The notes beneath the pieces are model-generated. The model did no database searches, was not told where the DNA came from, and was given only the letters and a program-made list of their open reading frames with translations. From UBA2336 sp031395485 (lineage in GTDB: Bacteria > Bacteroidota > Bacteroidia > Cytophagales > Cyclobacteriaceae), in the NCBI GenBank assembly GCA_031395485.1, contig JANNUS010000010.1:414226-478225 (forward strand): 64,000 bases of DNA, read 5' to 3'. This document shows, piece by piece, positions 15,552 to 24,885 of this stretch (position 1 is the stretch's first letter; the number at the start of each line of letters is the position of its first letter). Made by a program: the position numbers and the translations under genes.

Positions 15552-17558
15552 TTATTTCTTCCCCTCAATGAGTTTCTGTATCGCCAAATATTCATCTCTC
15601 AGTTTTGCCGCCTCTATAAACTCAAGATCCTTTGCCGCTTTGTCCATTGACTTGCGCGTACGGTCGGCCATTTTTTGTAATTCATCTTTGCTTAAGTATG
15701 CCACTACAGGATCTGCCGCCAGCGAAACCTCTTCGCTTTCAACATAGTACTTCTTTGAAGATTTCTGGTTACCCAACGTAGATTCTTTCGAACGGACAAT
15801 GGTAGTAGGGGTAATACCGTTAGCAATGTTATAATCCATTTGAATTTTTCGTCTGCGATTTGTTTCATCAATGGCCAGCCTCATAGATTCTGTTACTCGA
15901 TCGGCATACATGATTACGCGACCATTTTCATTTCGCGCAGCGCGACCGATTGTTTGCACAAGGGAGCGTTGATTTCTCAAGAACCCTTCTTTATCGGCAT
16001 CGAGAATAACAACTAAGGATACTTCGGGTAAGTCCAGTCCCTCGCGTAATAAGTTTACACCTACCAGCACATCAAAAACCCCTAGCCGGAGTTCACGTAA
16101 AATCTCTACACGATCAAGCGTTGTTACTTCCGAATGTATGTAGCGGCACTTTACTCCGGCCCGTTCCATAAACTTTGTAAGCTCTTCGGCCATGCGTTTC
16201 GTGAGGGTTGTTACCAACACGCGCTCTTTTACTTTTACCCGTTCATCAATTTCTTCAAGCAGGTCATCAATCTGATTTTTGCTTGGGCGTACATCAATTT
16301 CCGGATCAAGCAATCCCGTGGGACGAATCAATTGCTCTACAACAACTCCTTCTGATTTTCGTAATTCATACTCAGCAGGCGTTGCGCTTACATACACAGT
16401 CTGGTTCAGGAGCGACTCAAATTCGTTAAATGTGAGGGGGCGGTTATCGAGCGCTGCTGGTAGGCGAAAACCATAATCGACCAGGTTTACTTTTCGGGAA
16501 CGGTCACCACCCCACATCGCTCGTACTTGCGGTATGGTCACGTGACTTTCATCAATGATCATGAGAAAGTCATTTGGAAAATAATCAATTAAACAGAAAG
16601 GGCGTGCACCGGGTTGTCTGCGATCAAAGTAACGTGAGTAGTTTTCAATACCCGAACAGTATCCAAGCTCACGCATCATTTCCATATCAAACTCTGTGCG
16701 TTCTTTTAATCGTTTTGCTTCTAGAAAACGTGTTTCAAACTCAAACATCTTTACCTGATGAACCATGTCATCCTGAATTTCTTTAATAGCTTGGTGAAGC
16801 GAATCTTTTCCGGTCACGAAAAGATTGGCTGGAAAAATAGTTACGATCGTTTCGTCTGATACTTTCTTTCCACTTACCGGTTCAATTCGTTGTATGGATT
16901 CAATTTCATCTCCCCAGAAGTAAACGCGAATAGCGTAATCGGCATAGGCAAGAAAAATGTCAACGGTGTCGCCTTTTACACGGAAAGTTCCGCGCTTGAA
17001 CTCGGCCTCGGTTCGACTGTATAAAATATCAACGAGTCCAAAAAGCAGACGGTTACGAACAATACTTTCGCCAACCTGCAGCTTGATTACATTTTTTCCA
17101 AACTCTTCCGGATTTCCAATACCATAAATACACGAAACAGAAGCAACCACAATTACATCCCTGCGTCCGGTAAGTAATGCTGAAGTCGCGCTAAGTCTGA
17201 GTTTTTCAATCTCCTCGTTAATCGAAAGATCCTTCTCGATGTACAAATTAGAGGAGGGAATGAACGCCTCGGGCTGATAGTAATCGTAATATGAAATGAA
17301 ATATTCGACAGCATTTTGTGGAAAGAATTTTTTGAACTCTCCATAAAGTTGAGCTGCCAGTGTTTTATTATGGCTGAGAATAAGCGTTGGCCGATTGACA
17401 CGTTCAATCACATTGGCCATCGTAAATGTTTTTCCAGACCCCGTTACACCCACCAATGTTTGATGATGTTCGCCAGTTTCTAGCCCTTTTACAAGTTGTT
17501 CAATGGCCTTTGGCTGGTCGCCTGTTGGTACGTATTCGCTTGTGAGGGTGAAATCCAA
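15552..17558 (-). CDS. uvrB: Excinuclease ABC subunit B
   Basis: 668 residues from a TTG at 17558, chosen because UvrB proteins begin with (M)xFxLxSEYxPTGDQPxAI and the sequence here is DFTLTSEYVPTGDQPKAI. An upstream TTG at 17606 would add 16 non-conserved residues. Helicase motifs are complete: Walker A GVTGSGKT, the damage-binding beta-hairpin YYDYYQPEAFIPSS, IIDESHVTIPQ, SATPAEYEL, and QTIGRAARNENGRVIMYAD. The C-terminal UVR domain (FIEAAKLRDEY) that contacts UvrC is present. It verifies damage in nucleotide-excision repair. It lies downstream of aroE on the same strand. Confidence 0.96.
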   Translation of the reverse strand: MDFTLTSEYVPTGDQPKAIEQLVKGLETGEHHQTLVGVTGSGKTFTMANVIERVNRPTLILSHNKTLAAQLYGEFKKFFPQNAVEYFISYYDYYQPEAFIPSSNLYIEKDLSINEEIEKLRLSATSALLTGRRDVIVVASVSCIYGIGNPEEFGKNVIKLQVGESIVRNRLLFGLVDILYSRTEAEFKRGTFRVKGDTVDIFLAYADYAIRVYFWGDEIESIQRIEPVSGKKVSDETIVTIFPANLFVTGKDSLHQAIKEIQDDMVHQVKMFEFETRFLEAKRLKERTEFDMEMMRELGYCSGIENYSRYFDRRQPGARPFCLIDYFPNDFLMIIDESHVTIPQVRAMWGGDRSRKVNLVDYGFRLPAALDNRPLTFNEFESLLNQTVYVSATPAEYELRKSEGVVVEQLIRPTGLLDPEIDVRPSKNQIDDLLEEIDERVKVKERVLVTTLTKRMAEELTKFMERAGVKCRYIHSEVTTLDRVEILRELRLGVFDVLVGVNLLREGLDLPEVSLVVILDADKEGFLRNQRSLVQTIGRAARNENGRVIMYADRVTESMRLAIDETNRRRKIQMDYNIANGITPTTIVRSKESTLGNQKSSKKYYVESEEVSLAADPVVAYLSKDELQKMADRTRKSMDKAAKDLEFIEAAKLRDEYLAIQKLIEGKK

Positions 17559-17630
17559 AATTGTTGTTATAAATAATTTATCATTGTTCGAAGATAAGCC
17601 GAGCAACGATTAAGCAACAACAAATAACGA

Positions 17631-18374
17631 TTAGTTATTCCAAATGTGCCAAGATTTTTCAGCTTGAACATGCAACATTTCCAATCCGTTTTTTATAATG
17701 GCTCCACGCATTTCAGCTTTTTGTAAAAATTGGGTGCGTGCCGGATTGTAAATAAGATCATATACATAGTGATCTTTTGTTAAATGTTCCATTTCCAAAG
17801 AGGGAAGAACGTTCGTATTAGGGTGCATTCCCAGGGGTGTTGTGTTGATCACCAGGTGAGACTCAGCAATTTCTTTTGTATTAGCATTGATTTCTTCGTA
17901 CGAATAATCACCAGTTCTCTTTTCGCGTGATACGATCTTATATTCGATCCCCAATTTGGTTAGGGCTTGCTGTACCGATTTGGAGGAACCACCGGAACCC
18001 AACACGAGTCCTTTAAATGTTTTGTCTTTCGGTAACCATTTTTCAATGGTCTCGAAAAACGCATCAGAGTCTGTGTTATATCCTTTTAACTTTCCCTTCT
18101 GTACCCGGATCACATTTACAGCGCCAATCTTTTGGGCGGCAGAATCAATTTCATCCAGGTATTTTAAAACTTGCTCCTTGTAGGGTAAGGTAACATTTAG
18201 TCCACATAGCCCTTCGTTTTCTTTTATCAGTGTTTGTATATCCTGAATTTTCTCGAGAGGGAAAAGTTCGTAGCGATAATCCCGCAACCCGTCTCTAAAA
18301 AATTTTTCATCAAAATAGGATTTAGAAAATGAATGACTTACGGTTGACCCTATCAATCCAAAAATTTTTTCCAT
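17631..18374 (-). CDS. aroE: Shikimate dehydrogenase
   Basis: 247 residues. The shikimate-binding motif STVSHSFSKSYFDE, the catalytic lysine in NVTLPYK and the aspartate in GYNTDSDAF are present, followed by the NADP-binding loop LGSGGSSKS. It reduces 3-dehydroshikimate to shikimate in aromatic amino-acid and folate-precursor synthesis. The family is usually about 270 residues; this copy is slightly short, as is common in Bacteroidota, but has all key residues. It shares direction with uvrB, 72 bases away. Confidence 0.95.
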   Translation of the reverse strand: MEKIFGLIGSTVSHSFSKSYFDEKFFRDGLRDYRYELFPLEKIQDIQTLIKENEGLCGLNVTLPYKEQVLKYLDEIDSAAQKIGAVNVIRVQKGKLKGYNTDSDAFFETIEKWLPKDKTFKGLVLGSGGSSKSVQQALTKLGIEYKIVSREKRTGDYSYEEINANTKEIAESHLVINTTPLGMHPNTNVLPSLEMEHLTKDHYVYDLIYNPARTQFLQKAEMRGAIIKNGLEMLHVQAEKSWHIWNN

Positions 18375-18444
18375 GTTTTTCGTTTATAATCTTAACGCGA
18401 TCTTCAAATTATCCACCTCATCAAAATTCCTAAATCGCGCGACA

Positions 18445-18467
18445 TCTTATCCGTTAGCCGGATAAGA
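18445..18467. other. Nine-base-stem hairpin in the gap upstream of aroE
   Basis: TCTTATCCG and CGGATAAGA form a perfect nine-base stem with a five-base loop between comA and aroE. There is no T-run next to it on either strand, so a classical terminator is unlikely; it could be a leader structure, an operator-like palindrome, or an attenuation hairpin. Confidence 0.45.
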
Positions 18468-18511
18468 GCGCCAAGGTAATACATTTATTAAATAAAACGA
18501 GAGTGGGTCAA

Positions 18512-19315
18512 TTAGTCAGCGTGGAATGGTGGTGTTGATTTGTCAATTTTTCTTTCAATACCAAGAAAATGTAAAAAGGTATCGCCACGTAACCCTAAGC
18601 GGATAGTCTCCAGTGGTATCAATTCGTTCGGGGCAATGTTTCCTAAGTTTACATTGGCACCCAGTAATTTAATGAACCATACTTGTTGTGCTTTCTGTGG
18701 TGCCTCCCAAATTATTTTTTCGAATGGAATCTTTGTAAGAATTTCTTGCACTAGACCAGAACGAACTTCGCCAGTAGCTCTGAACAATCCAACATTTCCA
18801 CTTTCGCGCGCTTCGCCAATTACTTTCCATGCACCTGCGTCTAATTCTTTCTGCATTAGTTCAATCCACATATACGGTGGAATAATTGTATCGGCATCTT
18901 TCGACCCTACCTCAGAAAGCACGGTCACTTGCTCGGATAGTTTTGCTATGTAATCACATTTTTTATCATGATCCAAATCCATGGATCCATCGGAGACCTC
19001 TGCAAAGGACATCTCAAATTTATCAAGCACCCTTCTATATTCATCGAACTGATCTCGGATTATAAAGGCCTCGAAAAGCGTTCCGCCAAAGTACGTTGGA
19101 ATGCCGGCATCTCTATAAACTTTAAGTTTCTCTTTTAGGTTTGGAGTTACATATGAAGTTGCCCAACCAAGTTTTACAATGTCTACATGATCAGTACAGT
19201 TGCTTACAAAGTCTTCGGCTTCACGAACGCTCAGACCCTTATCCATAACCATGGTAAAACCATACTGCCTGGGCTTGTGTGTGCGCTCAGGTAAATTTTT
19301 TAAATCGTAGTTCAT
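18512..19315 (-). CDS. comA: Phosphosulfolactate synthase (ComA family)
   Basis: 267 residues matching the ComA family along its whole length. Recognisable segments are GFTMVMDKGLSVREAEDF, VDIVKLGWATSYV, PTYFGGTLFE, SDGSMDLDHDKK, VLSEVGSKD and KIIWEAPQKAQQVWFIKLLG. The family adds sulfite to phosphoenolpyruvate to form (2R)-phosphosulfolactate, known from coenzyme M synthesis in methanogens. In Bacteroidota the product might feed sulfolactate or sulfonolipid chemistry, but no comB/comC or capnine-synthesis gene is nearby. The start ATG overlaps the stop of the upstream TPR gene by four bases, so the two are translationally coupled. Confidence 0.88.
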   Translation of the reverse strand: MNYDLKNLPERTHKPRQYGFTMVMDKGLSVREAEDFVSNCTDHVDIVKLGWATSYVTPNLKEKLKVYRDAGIPTYFGGTLFEAFIIRDQFDEYRRVLDKFEMSFAEVSDGSMDLDHDKKCDYIAKLSEQVTVLSEVGSKDADTIIPPYMWIELMQKELDAGAWKVIGEARESGNVGLFRATGEVRSGLVQEILTKIPFEKIIWEAPQKAQQVWFIKLLGANVNLGNIAPNELIPLETIRLGLRGDTFLHFLGIERKIDKSTPPFHAD

Positions 19316-20727
19316 CCGGTATTTTCTTTTCTAAATTGTTCGATGATTTTGTACAGCGCCTTTTGAGTTTCCAACTTGGGGAAGAACTCAAATAGTACGG
19401 AGTGCCCATCGAAGTCCAAAATTAAAGCATTTTCTAAATAATTAAAGGCTTCTTTATAGTGTCCTCCTTCAATAAGGTAAACTGTCATTCTATAGAGTAT
19501 TTCAGCATCGTCTGGGTTTTCCTGAAATGCCTGACCCAGTACTTCGGTTGCTTTGGTGTGATCTCCTTGTTCGTAGTAAATAAATGACCAGTTTAACCAA
19601 ATCTCCTTGTCTTTCGGGTCTAGCTTACTTGCTTCTTCATAAGCATCTACACTCGAAACAATATTACCAACCTTGAACTCGGTATGGGCAATAGCTTTCC
19701 AGTATTCTGGATTTTCTACGTGAAGTTTCAATGCCTTATTATAGAAGTGCAAGGCTTGATGCCACTTCTCTTGCTTTTCTAAACAAGCACCCGCGCCAAA
19801 CCAGGCTTCATCATAGAGCGTATCAAGTTTTGCAGATTTTTGAAAATACTTCAAACCGAGTTCATATTGCTCCAGACTTTCGTACGCAGCACCTATTGAA
19901 CAGTACACTTCTGCACTGGGCCCTTCGAGTTCTATCGTTTTCTTAAATGAATCGAGTGCCTTGGTGTATTCATTCAAGTTCATGTATGTATTACCTACAT
20001 TGAAATAGGCTGATGCAAAAGTATCATCAATGGTTAGCGCGAAATCATAAGCTTTAAGTGCATCTTCATACTGGCTCAATTTGTTGTATACAATGCCCAA
20101 ATTATACCACGCTGATGCGGAGTATGGATCTTCGTCAATAAATTTTTTATAAAACGAAACGCTACTGTCTAATTGATCGGTTACATCCAAGCAATAGGCT
20201 AGTTCATATAAAGCACCTTCGTGATTAATATTGAATTCAATGGCATTTTTGTAGGCATCAATTGCCGAAACAAAATTTTCAATGTGCTGATAAGCAAGGC
20301 CTATATTATAATACACCTCATCTTTATCATCGGCAAATTCTAAAGCGTGCTCGTAATTTTCAATGGCCTCCTTATGTTTTCCCTGCAACGTAAGAATTGA
20401 GCCTTTCGTAAGAAATACCTCGGGGTCGTTTGGTTGTAAATTTCCCGCTTGGTCAAGTAACTCTAATGCTTCGGTATATTCCTCCAGTTGAGAAAGAATT
20501 TGCGCTTTGCTGGTAATGAGTTGGGTAGAAAAGGGGTATTGACTGATGGCCATATTTACGGCCTGAAGTGCTTTATTATATTTTGTTCGCAAAAGATAGA
20601 AATCAATGATCTCTTCAAAGGCGTCAATATCAAAAAAATCAGTCTTCTTTTTTCTCAGATGGTCTTCAAATCTCCTGATCAGATCATTCCCCTCATCCTC
20701 TTTTTTCTTCCGAAATTCTTTCGCCAT
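19312..20727 (-). CDS. TPR-repeat protein
   Basis: 471 residues made almost entirely of tetratricopeptide repeats (roughly 11-12 units from residue 40 to 450; typical unit: AWYNLGIVYNKLSQYEDALKAYD). There is no signal peptide; the start is charged and Lys/Glu-rich (MAKEFRKKKEDEGNDLIRRF), so it is cytoplasmic. TPR arrays are protein-interaction scaffolds. It is coupled by a four-base overlap to comA and lies 54 bases downstream of the exopolysaccharide run. Its partner is unknown. Confidence 0.88.
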   Translation of the reverse strand: MAKEFRKKKEDEGNDLIRRFEDHLRKKKTDFFDIDAFEEIIDFYLLRTKYNKALQAVNMAISQYPFSTQLITSKAQILSQLEEYTEALELLDQAGNLQPNDPEVFLTKGSILTLQGKHKEAIENYEHALEFADDKDEVYYNIGLAYQHIENFVSAIDAYKNAIEFNINHEGALYELAYCLDVTDQLDSSVSFYKKFIDEDPYSASAWYNLGIVYNKLSQYEDALKAYDFALTIDDTFASAYFNVGNTYMNLNEYTKALDSFKKTIELEGPSAEVYCSIGAAYESLEQYELGLKYFQKSAKLDTLYDEAWFGAGACLEKQEKWHQALHFYNKALKLHVENPEYWKAIAHTEFKVGNIVSSVDAYEEASKLDPKDKEIWLNWSFIYYEQGDHTKATEVLGQAFQENPDDAEILYRMTVYLIEGGHYKEAFNYLENALILDFDGHSVLFEFFPKLETQKALYKIIEQFRKENTG

Positions 20728-20781
20728 GGGCTAAATGCGTTTACCTAAGGTAAATAAAAATAGGCCGCAAATCTACATGCA

Positions 20782-21771
20782 TTATTGCTTTTTTATACCA
20801 TACTTTCTTTTATAATGATCACAACACCATTGTAGGGTGGAATCAATCGTTTGAAAATCGAAATTTATGGCCTTCTTAACTTTTTGATTGTCGTATTGAA
20901 AGAATGTGTTAATCAGTTGTGCGGTTTCAGAAGTAATTAATGGTTCGGAGCCCGTAAGCCAACTTCGGGTGCGTTCAATTGTTGCTAAAAAATTGGCAAT
21001 TGTTGGGTTAACATTTATTCCTGGGCTTCTCTTTTGAAGGATATTAGCAATTTTGTCAAAAAATGTTTTGAAGGGCATGGATCCTGCACTTATAATAAAA
21101 CGCTCGCTCTCTATGGGTGAGTTAAATAGTTGAATGGAGGCCTCCGCGACATCCCGCACATCAACATAATTTAAAGAGCCATTTATGTAAAAAGATCTTT
21201 GTTTCCAGGCGTATTTAAAAAGTTGCGCGCTGCTTTTATCCCAGTTACTGAATCCGAGTATTACCGAGGGGTTAACAATTACAGTGCTTAAGCCTTCTTC
21301 TTGTCCACGAAAAACTTCAAGCTCGGCCTGATATTTTGATTCTCCGTAAATACCGTTTAAGGTACTATCGGTCCATTTATTTTCTTCTGTTAAAATGGTT
21401 TGACCTTTTTGTCTTCCTAGCGCAGCGGTTGAACTTATATGTAAAAGCCGTTTAATATCTTTTGCCAGACACGCGTTTACTACATTACGAGTGCCTTCTG
21501 TATTTATTAGAAAAAGAGTTTTTGCTTTATGCGGATTGAACGATACATAGCCAGCTGTATGAATTACTCCGCTAACATCAGCCAGCGCTTCTTCCAGCGA
21601 AATCGGATTCGTAATGTCTGCATCACGCCAGATGATTTCTCCTTTCAGGTCGTTCAGTAGTGAAGTGTCACTATCTTTTCGTTTGAGTGCAATAACGGGC
21701 GTATTTTTTTTACAGAGATTTCGTACGATGTAACTTCCTAACAAGCCATTGGCACCAGTAACTGCAATCAT
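20782..21771 (-). CDS. NAD-dependent epimerase/dehydratase (extended SDR)
   Basis: 329 residues. The nucleotide-binding motif TGANGLLGSYI is at 5-15; the catalytic pair is Y142 and K146 (YGESKYQAE), with serines at 113-114. It acts on a nucleotide-sugar or a similar NAD(P)-linked substrate in the cytoplasm. Features of the WFQYDNQKV C-terminus resemble dihydroflavonol-reductase-like SDRs common in Bacteroidota, so the substrate need not be a sugar. It follows the capsule phosphatase gene by 60 bases on the same strand. Confidence 0.85.
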   Translation of the reverse strand: MIAVTGANGLLGSYIVRNLCKKNTPVIALKRKDSDTSLLNDLKGEIIWRDADITNPISLEEALADVSGVIHTAGYVSFNPHKAKTLFLINTEGTRNVVNACLAKDIKRLLHISSTAALGRQKGQTILTEENKWTDSTLNGIYGESKYQAELEVFRGQEEGLSTVIVNPSVILGFSNWDKSSAQLFKYAWKQRSFYINGSLNYVDVRDVAEASIQLFNSPIESERFIISAGSMPFKTFFDKIANILQKRSPGINVNPTIANFLATIERTRSWLTGSEPLITSETAQLINTFFQYDNQKVKKAINFDFQTIDSTLQWCCDHYKRKYGIKKQ

Positions 21772-21831
21772 AGGATTTAAAATTCAAAATTTAAGACCTC
21801 AGATTGTTTTGCAAGCATAATTTTGAATTTG

Positions 21832-22563
21832 TTAAAGCGTATTGTTTAACAAGGGTAAAGATATTGCTTTTTGAAAGTATTTAGTTTTCCGTGTTTCTTC
21901 TAAAAGATGAATATGCTGAAGGTTATGGCAATCACTTCCGATGAGATGTACCCACTGTTTGTCAATGAGTTTCTGTGCAATTGATTGTGCTGATTTAGAG
22001 TAGTATCCGGATATTGAAGAAACGTTCAGTTGAAATAACACTCCGCGGTTCAATAAATCTTCCGCCTTTGAAAAATCACTTTGTAAGTATAGATATCGCT
22101 CCGGATGAGCGAGTACGGGTTTGTACCCTTTGGTTGTAGCCAGAAAGATAAACTCTTTTAAATTCAAGGGCTCCGTCATGAAATTTGTTTCAAATAGTAG
22201 ATAATTTTTACCGAATGTTAGTAAAGGAGAATTTGAATCTATTCTTTTTAGTAAAGCTTCATCAAGATAATATTCGGCTGCTGCCTGTATATCTATAGCA
22301 ATATTTTTTGAAGCAAGCCTGAAATTTAATTCTTCAAGTTTTGCAAGAATTCCTTCTGTTGTATTTCTATACAGGTCACTCATCACATGGGGGGTTGTGA
22401 TTAGCTTTTGATACCCCAACTTTTGGAATTGACCAATAATTGCTTCGGCCTCCTCGAAAGACTGAACACCGTCATCTAAACCAGGGAGTAGGTGAGAATG
22501 AATATCTATGACAGGAAGCTTATCAACTTGAAGATTGTCACTTTTTTTAAACCAGTTACGCAC
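21832..22563 (-). CDS. CpsB/YwqE-type tyrosine-protein phosphatase (PHP superfamily)
   Basis: 243 residues of the PHP metal-dependent phosphoesterase fold. Metal-binding motifs are DIHSHLLPGLDDG (H22, H24), TTPHVMSD, AEYYLDE, LAHPERY and GSDCHN. This family removes phosphate from BY-kinase tyrosines and so resets capsule or exopolysaccharide polymerisation. The GTG start lies eight bases inside the end of the autokinase gene, so kinase and cognate phosphatase are co-translated. Confidence 0.92.
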   Translation of the reverse strand: MRNWFKKSDNLQVDKLPVIDIHSHLLPGLDDGVQSFEEAEAIIGQFQKLGYQKLITTPHVMSDLYRNTTEGILAKLEELNFRLASKNIAIDIQAAAEYYLDEALLKRIDSNSPLLTFGKNYLLFETNFMTEPLNLKEFIFLATTKGYKPVLAHPERYLYLQSDFSKAEDLLNRGVLFQLNVSSISGYYSKSAQSIAQKLIDKQWVHLIGSDCHNLQHIHLLEETRKTKYFQKAISLPLLNNTL

Positions 22564-24874
22564 GTTTAAAAATTGATTTCAGCCAAGGTGTTTTGTTATT
22601 CTCTTCATAGTACCCCGCTCCATAATAGCTTTCCGGAGTTGAAGGAAGCGCATTTAACAAGGTGGTTACATTTGAAAACTTATTCACCCTCAAAATTCGC
22701 TGTAGGTTAAACAGGAAATCTTTCTTGGAGTAGTTTGCTCTAAAGACGTAGATCGAAATGTCAGCGCGCTTCATGGCCATAATTCCATCCGTCACTAACC
22801 CTACCGGGGGCGTATCCATCAAAATAAAATCATAATGTGTTTTTAATTCATCCAGCATCGATGTGAATTCTCCATTTAATAGTAATTCGGATGGGTTAGG
22901 GGGTTGGGGTCCCGATGGGATAACATGAAAATTATCAAGCGGTGTTTTAAGTAGGCATTCCTGCCATGTATTTTTGCGAATGAGGATGGTGCTTATCCCT
23001 TTCGAAAGATCATCTTGCAATACCGGTGAATGAGGCTTAGCTTTTCTCATATCGAGATCCAGCAGGATTACTTTCTTTTTTGATAATGCCATTACACCAG
23101 CAAGGTTCATGGCAATAAACGATTTTCCTTCTCCTGAAACGGTGGAAGAGATAGCGATTACCTTTTTTGGTGAGCTCACACTAAAAAAATCAAGGTTGGT
23201 GCGAAGGCTCCGAATCGCCTCACTAACCATAGATGTTGGGTGTTGAAGAATATAAAGGGAAGTTCCGTTTTGTATACTTAGTTTCGGTATAATACCCAGT
23301 AAGGGTATGGAAGTGTATTTTTCAACTTCAAAAGCATTGTTTATTTTATTATTCAGCAGGTAGAGTACACCAACTAAGAAAATTATAAGCACAAGACCAG
23401 CAACAAACCCAATTCCGTAAATGATGGGTTTATTCGGAGAGATTGGATTTATTGGGAGGGTGGCGGTGGAGAGTAATTTAAAATCTGGTGTGCTGCCTGC
23501 CTGAGCAATTTCAAATTCTGATTTGTGCTGCATTAATGTTAGATAGAACTCTTCGTATAATTTATAGAACCGTTCATTTTTATTAAACTGCGTATTTTTA
23601 TCCGGCATATTAATGAAGGCTCGCTCTAATGTGCTTTTAGCATTGTTCAATTCGAGAGTTTTTCTAAGCCAATCTTGCTTTAGCCCAACCAGTTCCGACC
23701 GAACAGCAGTTTGAATGGCTTCTATTTCTTTGTCTTTTTGTTTAAAGGCAAATGTATTTTCATTATAGGACAAACGCATTTTATCTTTCTCCACGTATAA
23801 ATTTTGTAATTTCTCAATGCTAATATTTACAAAAGCAGGTAATGAATTACGTTGTGCAGGGTTGATAAAAAATTTTTCGGAGCCGATATTTTCAATAACC
23901 AAGTTAATATCGTTTATCTTTTTTGAAAGTTCAAAACGTTGTGAGTCTACTCTGTTAATTTGGGTGATTGTTTTTTTGATATCTTCACTTAGATCACTCG
24001 TTTTATTTTTTAAGGTGAAGTTTTCGAAGTAATCTTCGTAGGCAGCCATTTTCATCTCGATCTGCAATAGCTCATTTGATAGCCAACCTATTTTTTGTTT
24101 GTTCGCTAAATTTTTTTGCTCGTTGCTGTATTGCAGATAAAGTGAATCAATCCCATTGACAAGGTCGTGAGCCTTAAGAGGGTTGTTATCCTTAAAGGAG
24201 ACTTTAATAGTTTTCGCGTTAAAATTATGAGGTTCTACAACAAGATTTCGAGTAAGGTAATCGAGTAGTACTTCGCGACTATTGAATACAAATGAGTAGT
24301 TAATACTATTTTGAAATTTCGATTCTGGTTTGGCGGTCAATGTAAAAACACAACCTTCTACAAACATTGGCTCATCAAATGTGCCAGTTACTTTTGTTCC
24401 GCCTTCTCCAATTTGTAATTCAAATTTATTATCTGGTTTCGCCTTAACAAAAATTGGCGTATTATAAATTAGCGAACTCCATACTTTAACATTTACCGTA
24501 AATGGAGCGGATTTATAGAGCTCGTAGTTTAGTAATTGCCCAATGCTAAAATAACTAATATTTAAGTCGAGCGAATCAATAACATTATTGAGAAATAGTT
24601 TTGATTGAATGGTTTCAATCTCGCCAGAGATGAGGTTTATATTTTTATCAGGAGTAAATTCTCGAATGCCCAGGGCTGAGGCGTCTTCCTTTACATCTAA
24701 CTTTATTTCTGAGTACGATTCGTAGAGATCTTTTGTGTAGCGTACATAGAGTATTGCAGAAACATTGGTTAAAAGAAAAATAATAATTATCCAACGCAGA
24801 TTATTACCAATAGTAATCCGGAGCTTATTAAAGTCAATGTTTTCTTCGGTATTGTTGTGGTTATGATCTTCCAA
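22556..24874 (-). CDS. Polysaccharide co-polymerase / tyrosine autokinase (Wzc-like)
   Basis: 772 residues. A membrane helix near 33-49 and another near 485-510 bracket a periplasmic region with long coiled-coil stretches (about 260-470). The cytoplasmic BY-kinase follows: Walker A VSGEGKS (K584), Walker A' LLDLDMRKAK and Walker B FILMDTPP. The C-terminus carries a tyrosine cluster (SYYGAGYYEE), the usual autophosphorylation tail. The start is a TTG. It controls polymer length and export together with the Wza-like protein upstream (11 bases apart) and the PHP phosphatase downstream (8-base overlap). Confidence 0.93.
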   Translation of the reverse strand: MEDHNHNNTEENIDFNKLRITIGNNLRWIIIIFLLTNVSAILYVRYTKDLYESYSEIKLDVKEDASALGIREFTPDKNINLISGEIETIQSKLFLNNVIDSLDLNISYFSIGQLLNYELYKSAPFTVNVKVWSSLIYNTPIFVKAKPDNKFELQIGEGGTKVTGTFDEPMFVEGCVFTLTAKPESKFQNSINYSFVFNSREVLLDYLTRNLVVEPHNFNAKTIKVSFKDNNPLKAHDLVNGIDSLYLQYSNEQKNLANKQKIGWLSNELLQIEMKMAAYEDYFENFTLKNKTSDLSEDIKKTITQINRVDSQRFELSKKINDINLVIENIGSEKFFINPAQRNSLPAFVNISIEKLQNLYVEKDKMRLSYNENTFAFKQKDKEIEAIQTAVRSELVGLKQDWLRKTLELNNAKSTLERAFINMPDKNTQFNKNERFYKLYEEFYLTLMQHKSEFEIAQAGSTPDFKLLSTATLPINPISPNKPIIYGIGFVAGLVLIIFLVGVLYLLNNKINNAFEVEKYTSIPLLGIIPKLSIQNGTSLYILQHPTSMVSEAIRSLRTNLDFFSVSSPKKVIAISSTVSGEGKSFIAMNLAGVMALSKKKVILLDLDMRKAKPHSPVLQDDLSKGISTILIRKNTWQECLLKTPLDNFHVIPSGPQPPNPSELLLNGEFTSMLDELKTHYDFILMDTPPVGLVTDGIMAMKRADISIYVFRANYSKKDFLFNLQRILRVNKFSNVTTLLNALPSTPESYYGAGYYEENNKTPWLKSIFKRA

Positions 24875-24885
24875 TGAGCTGTATA

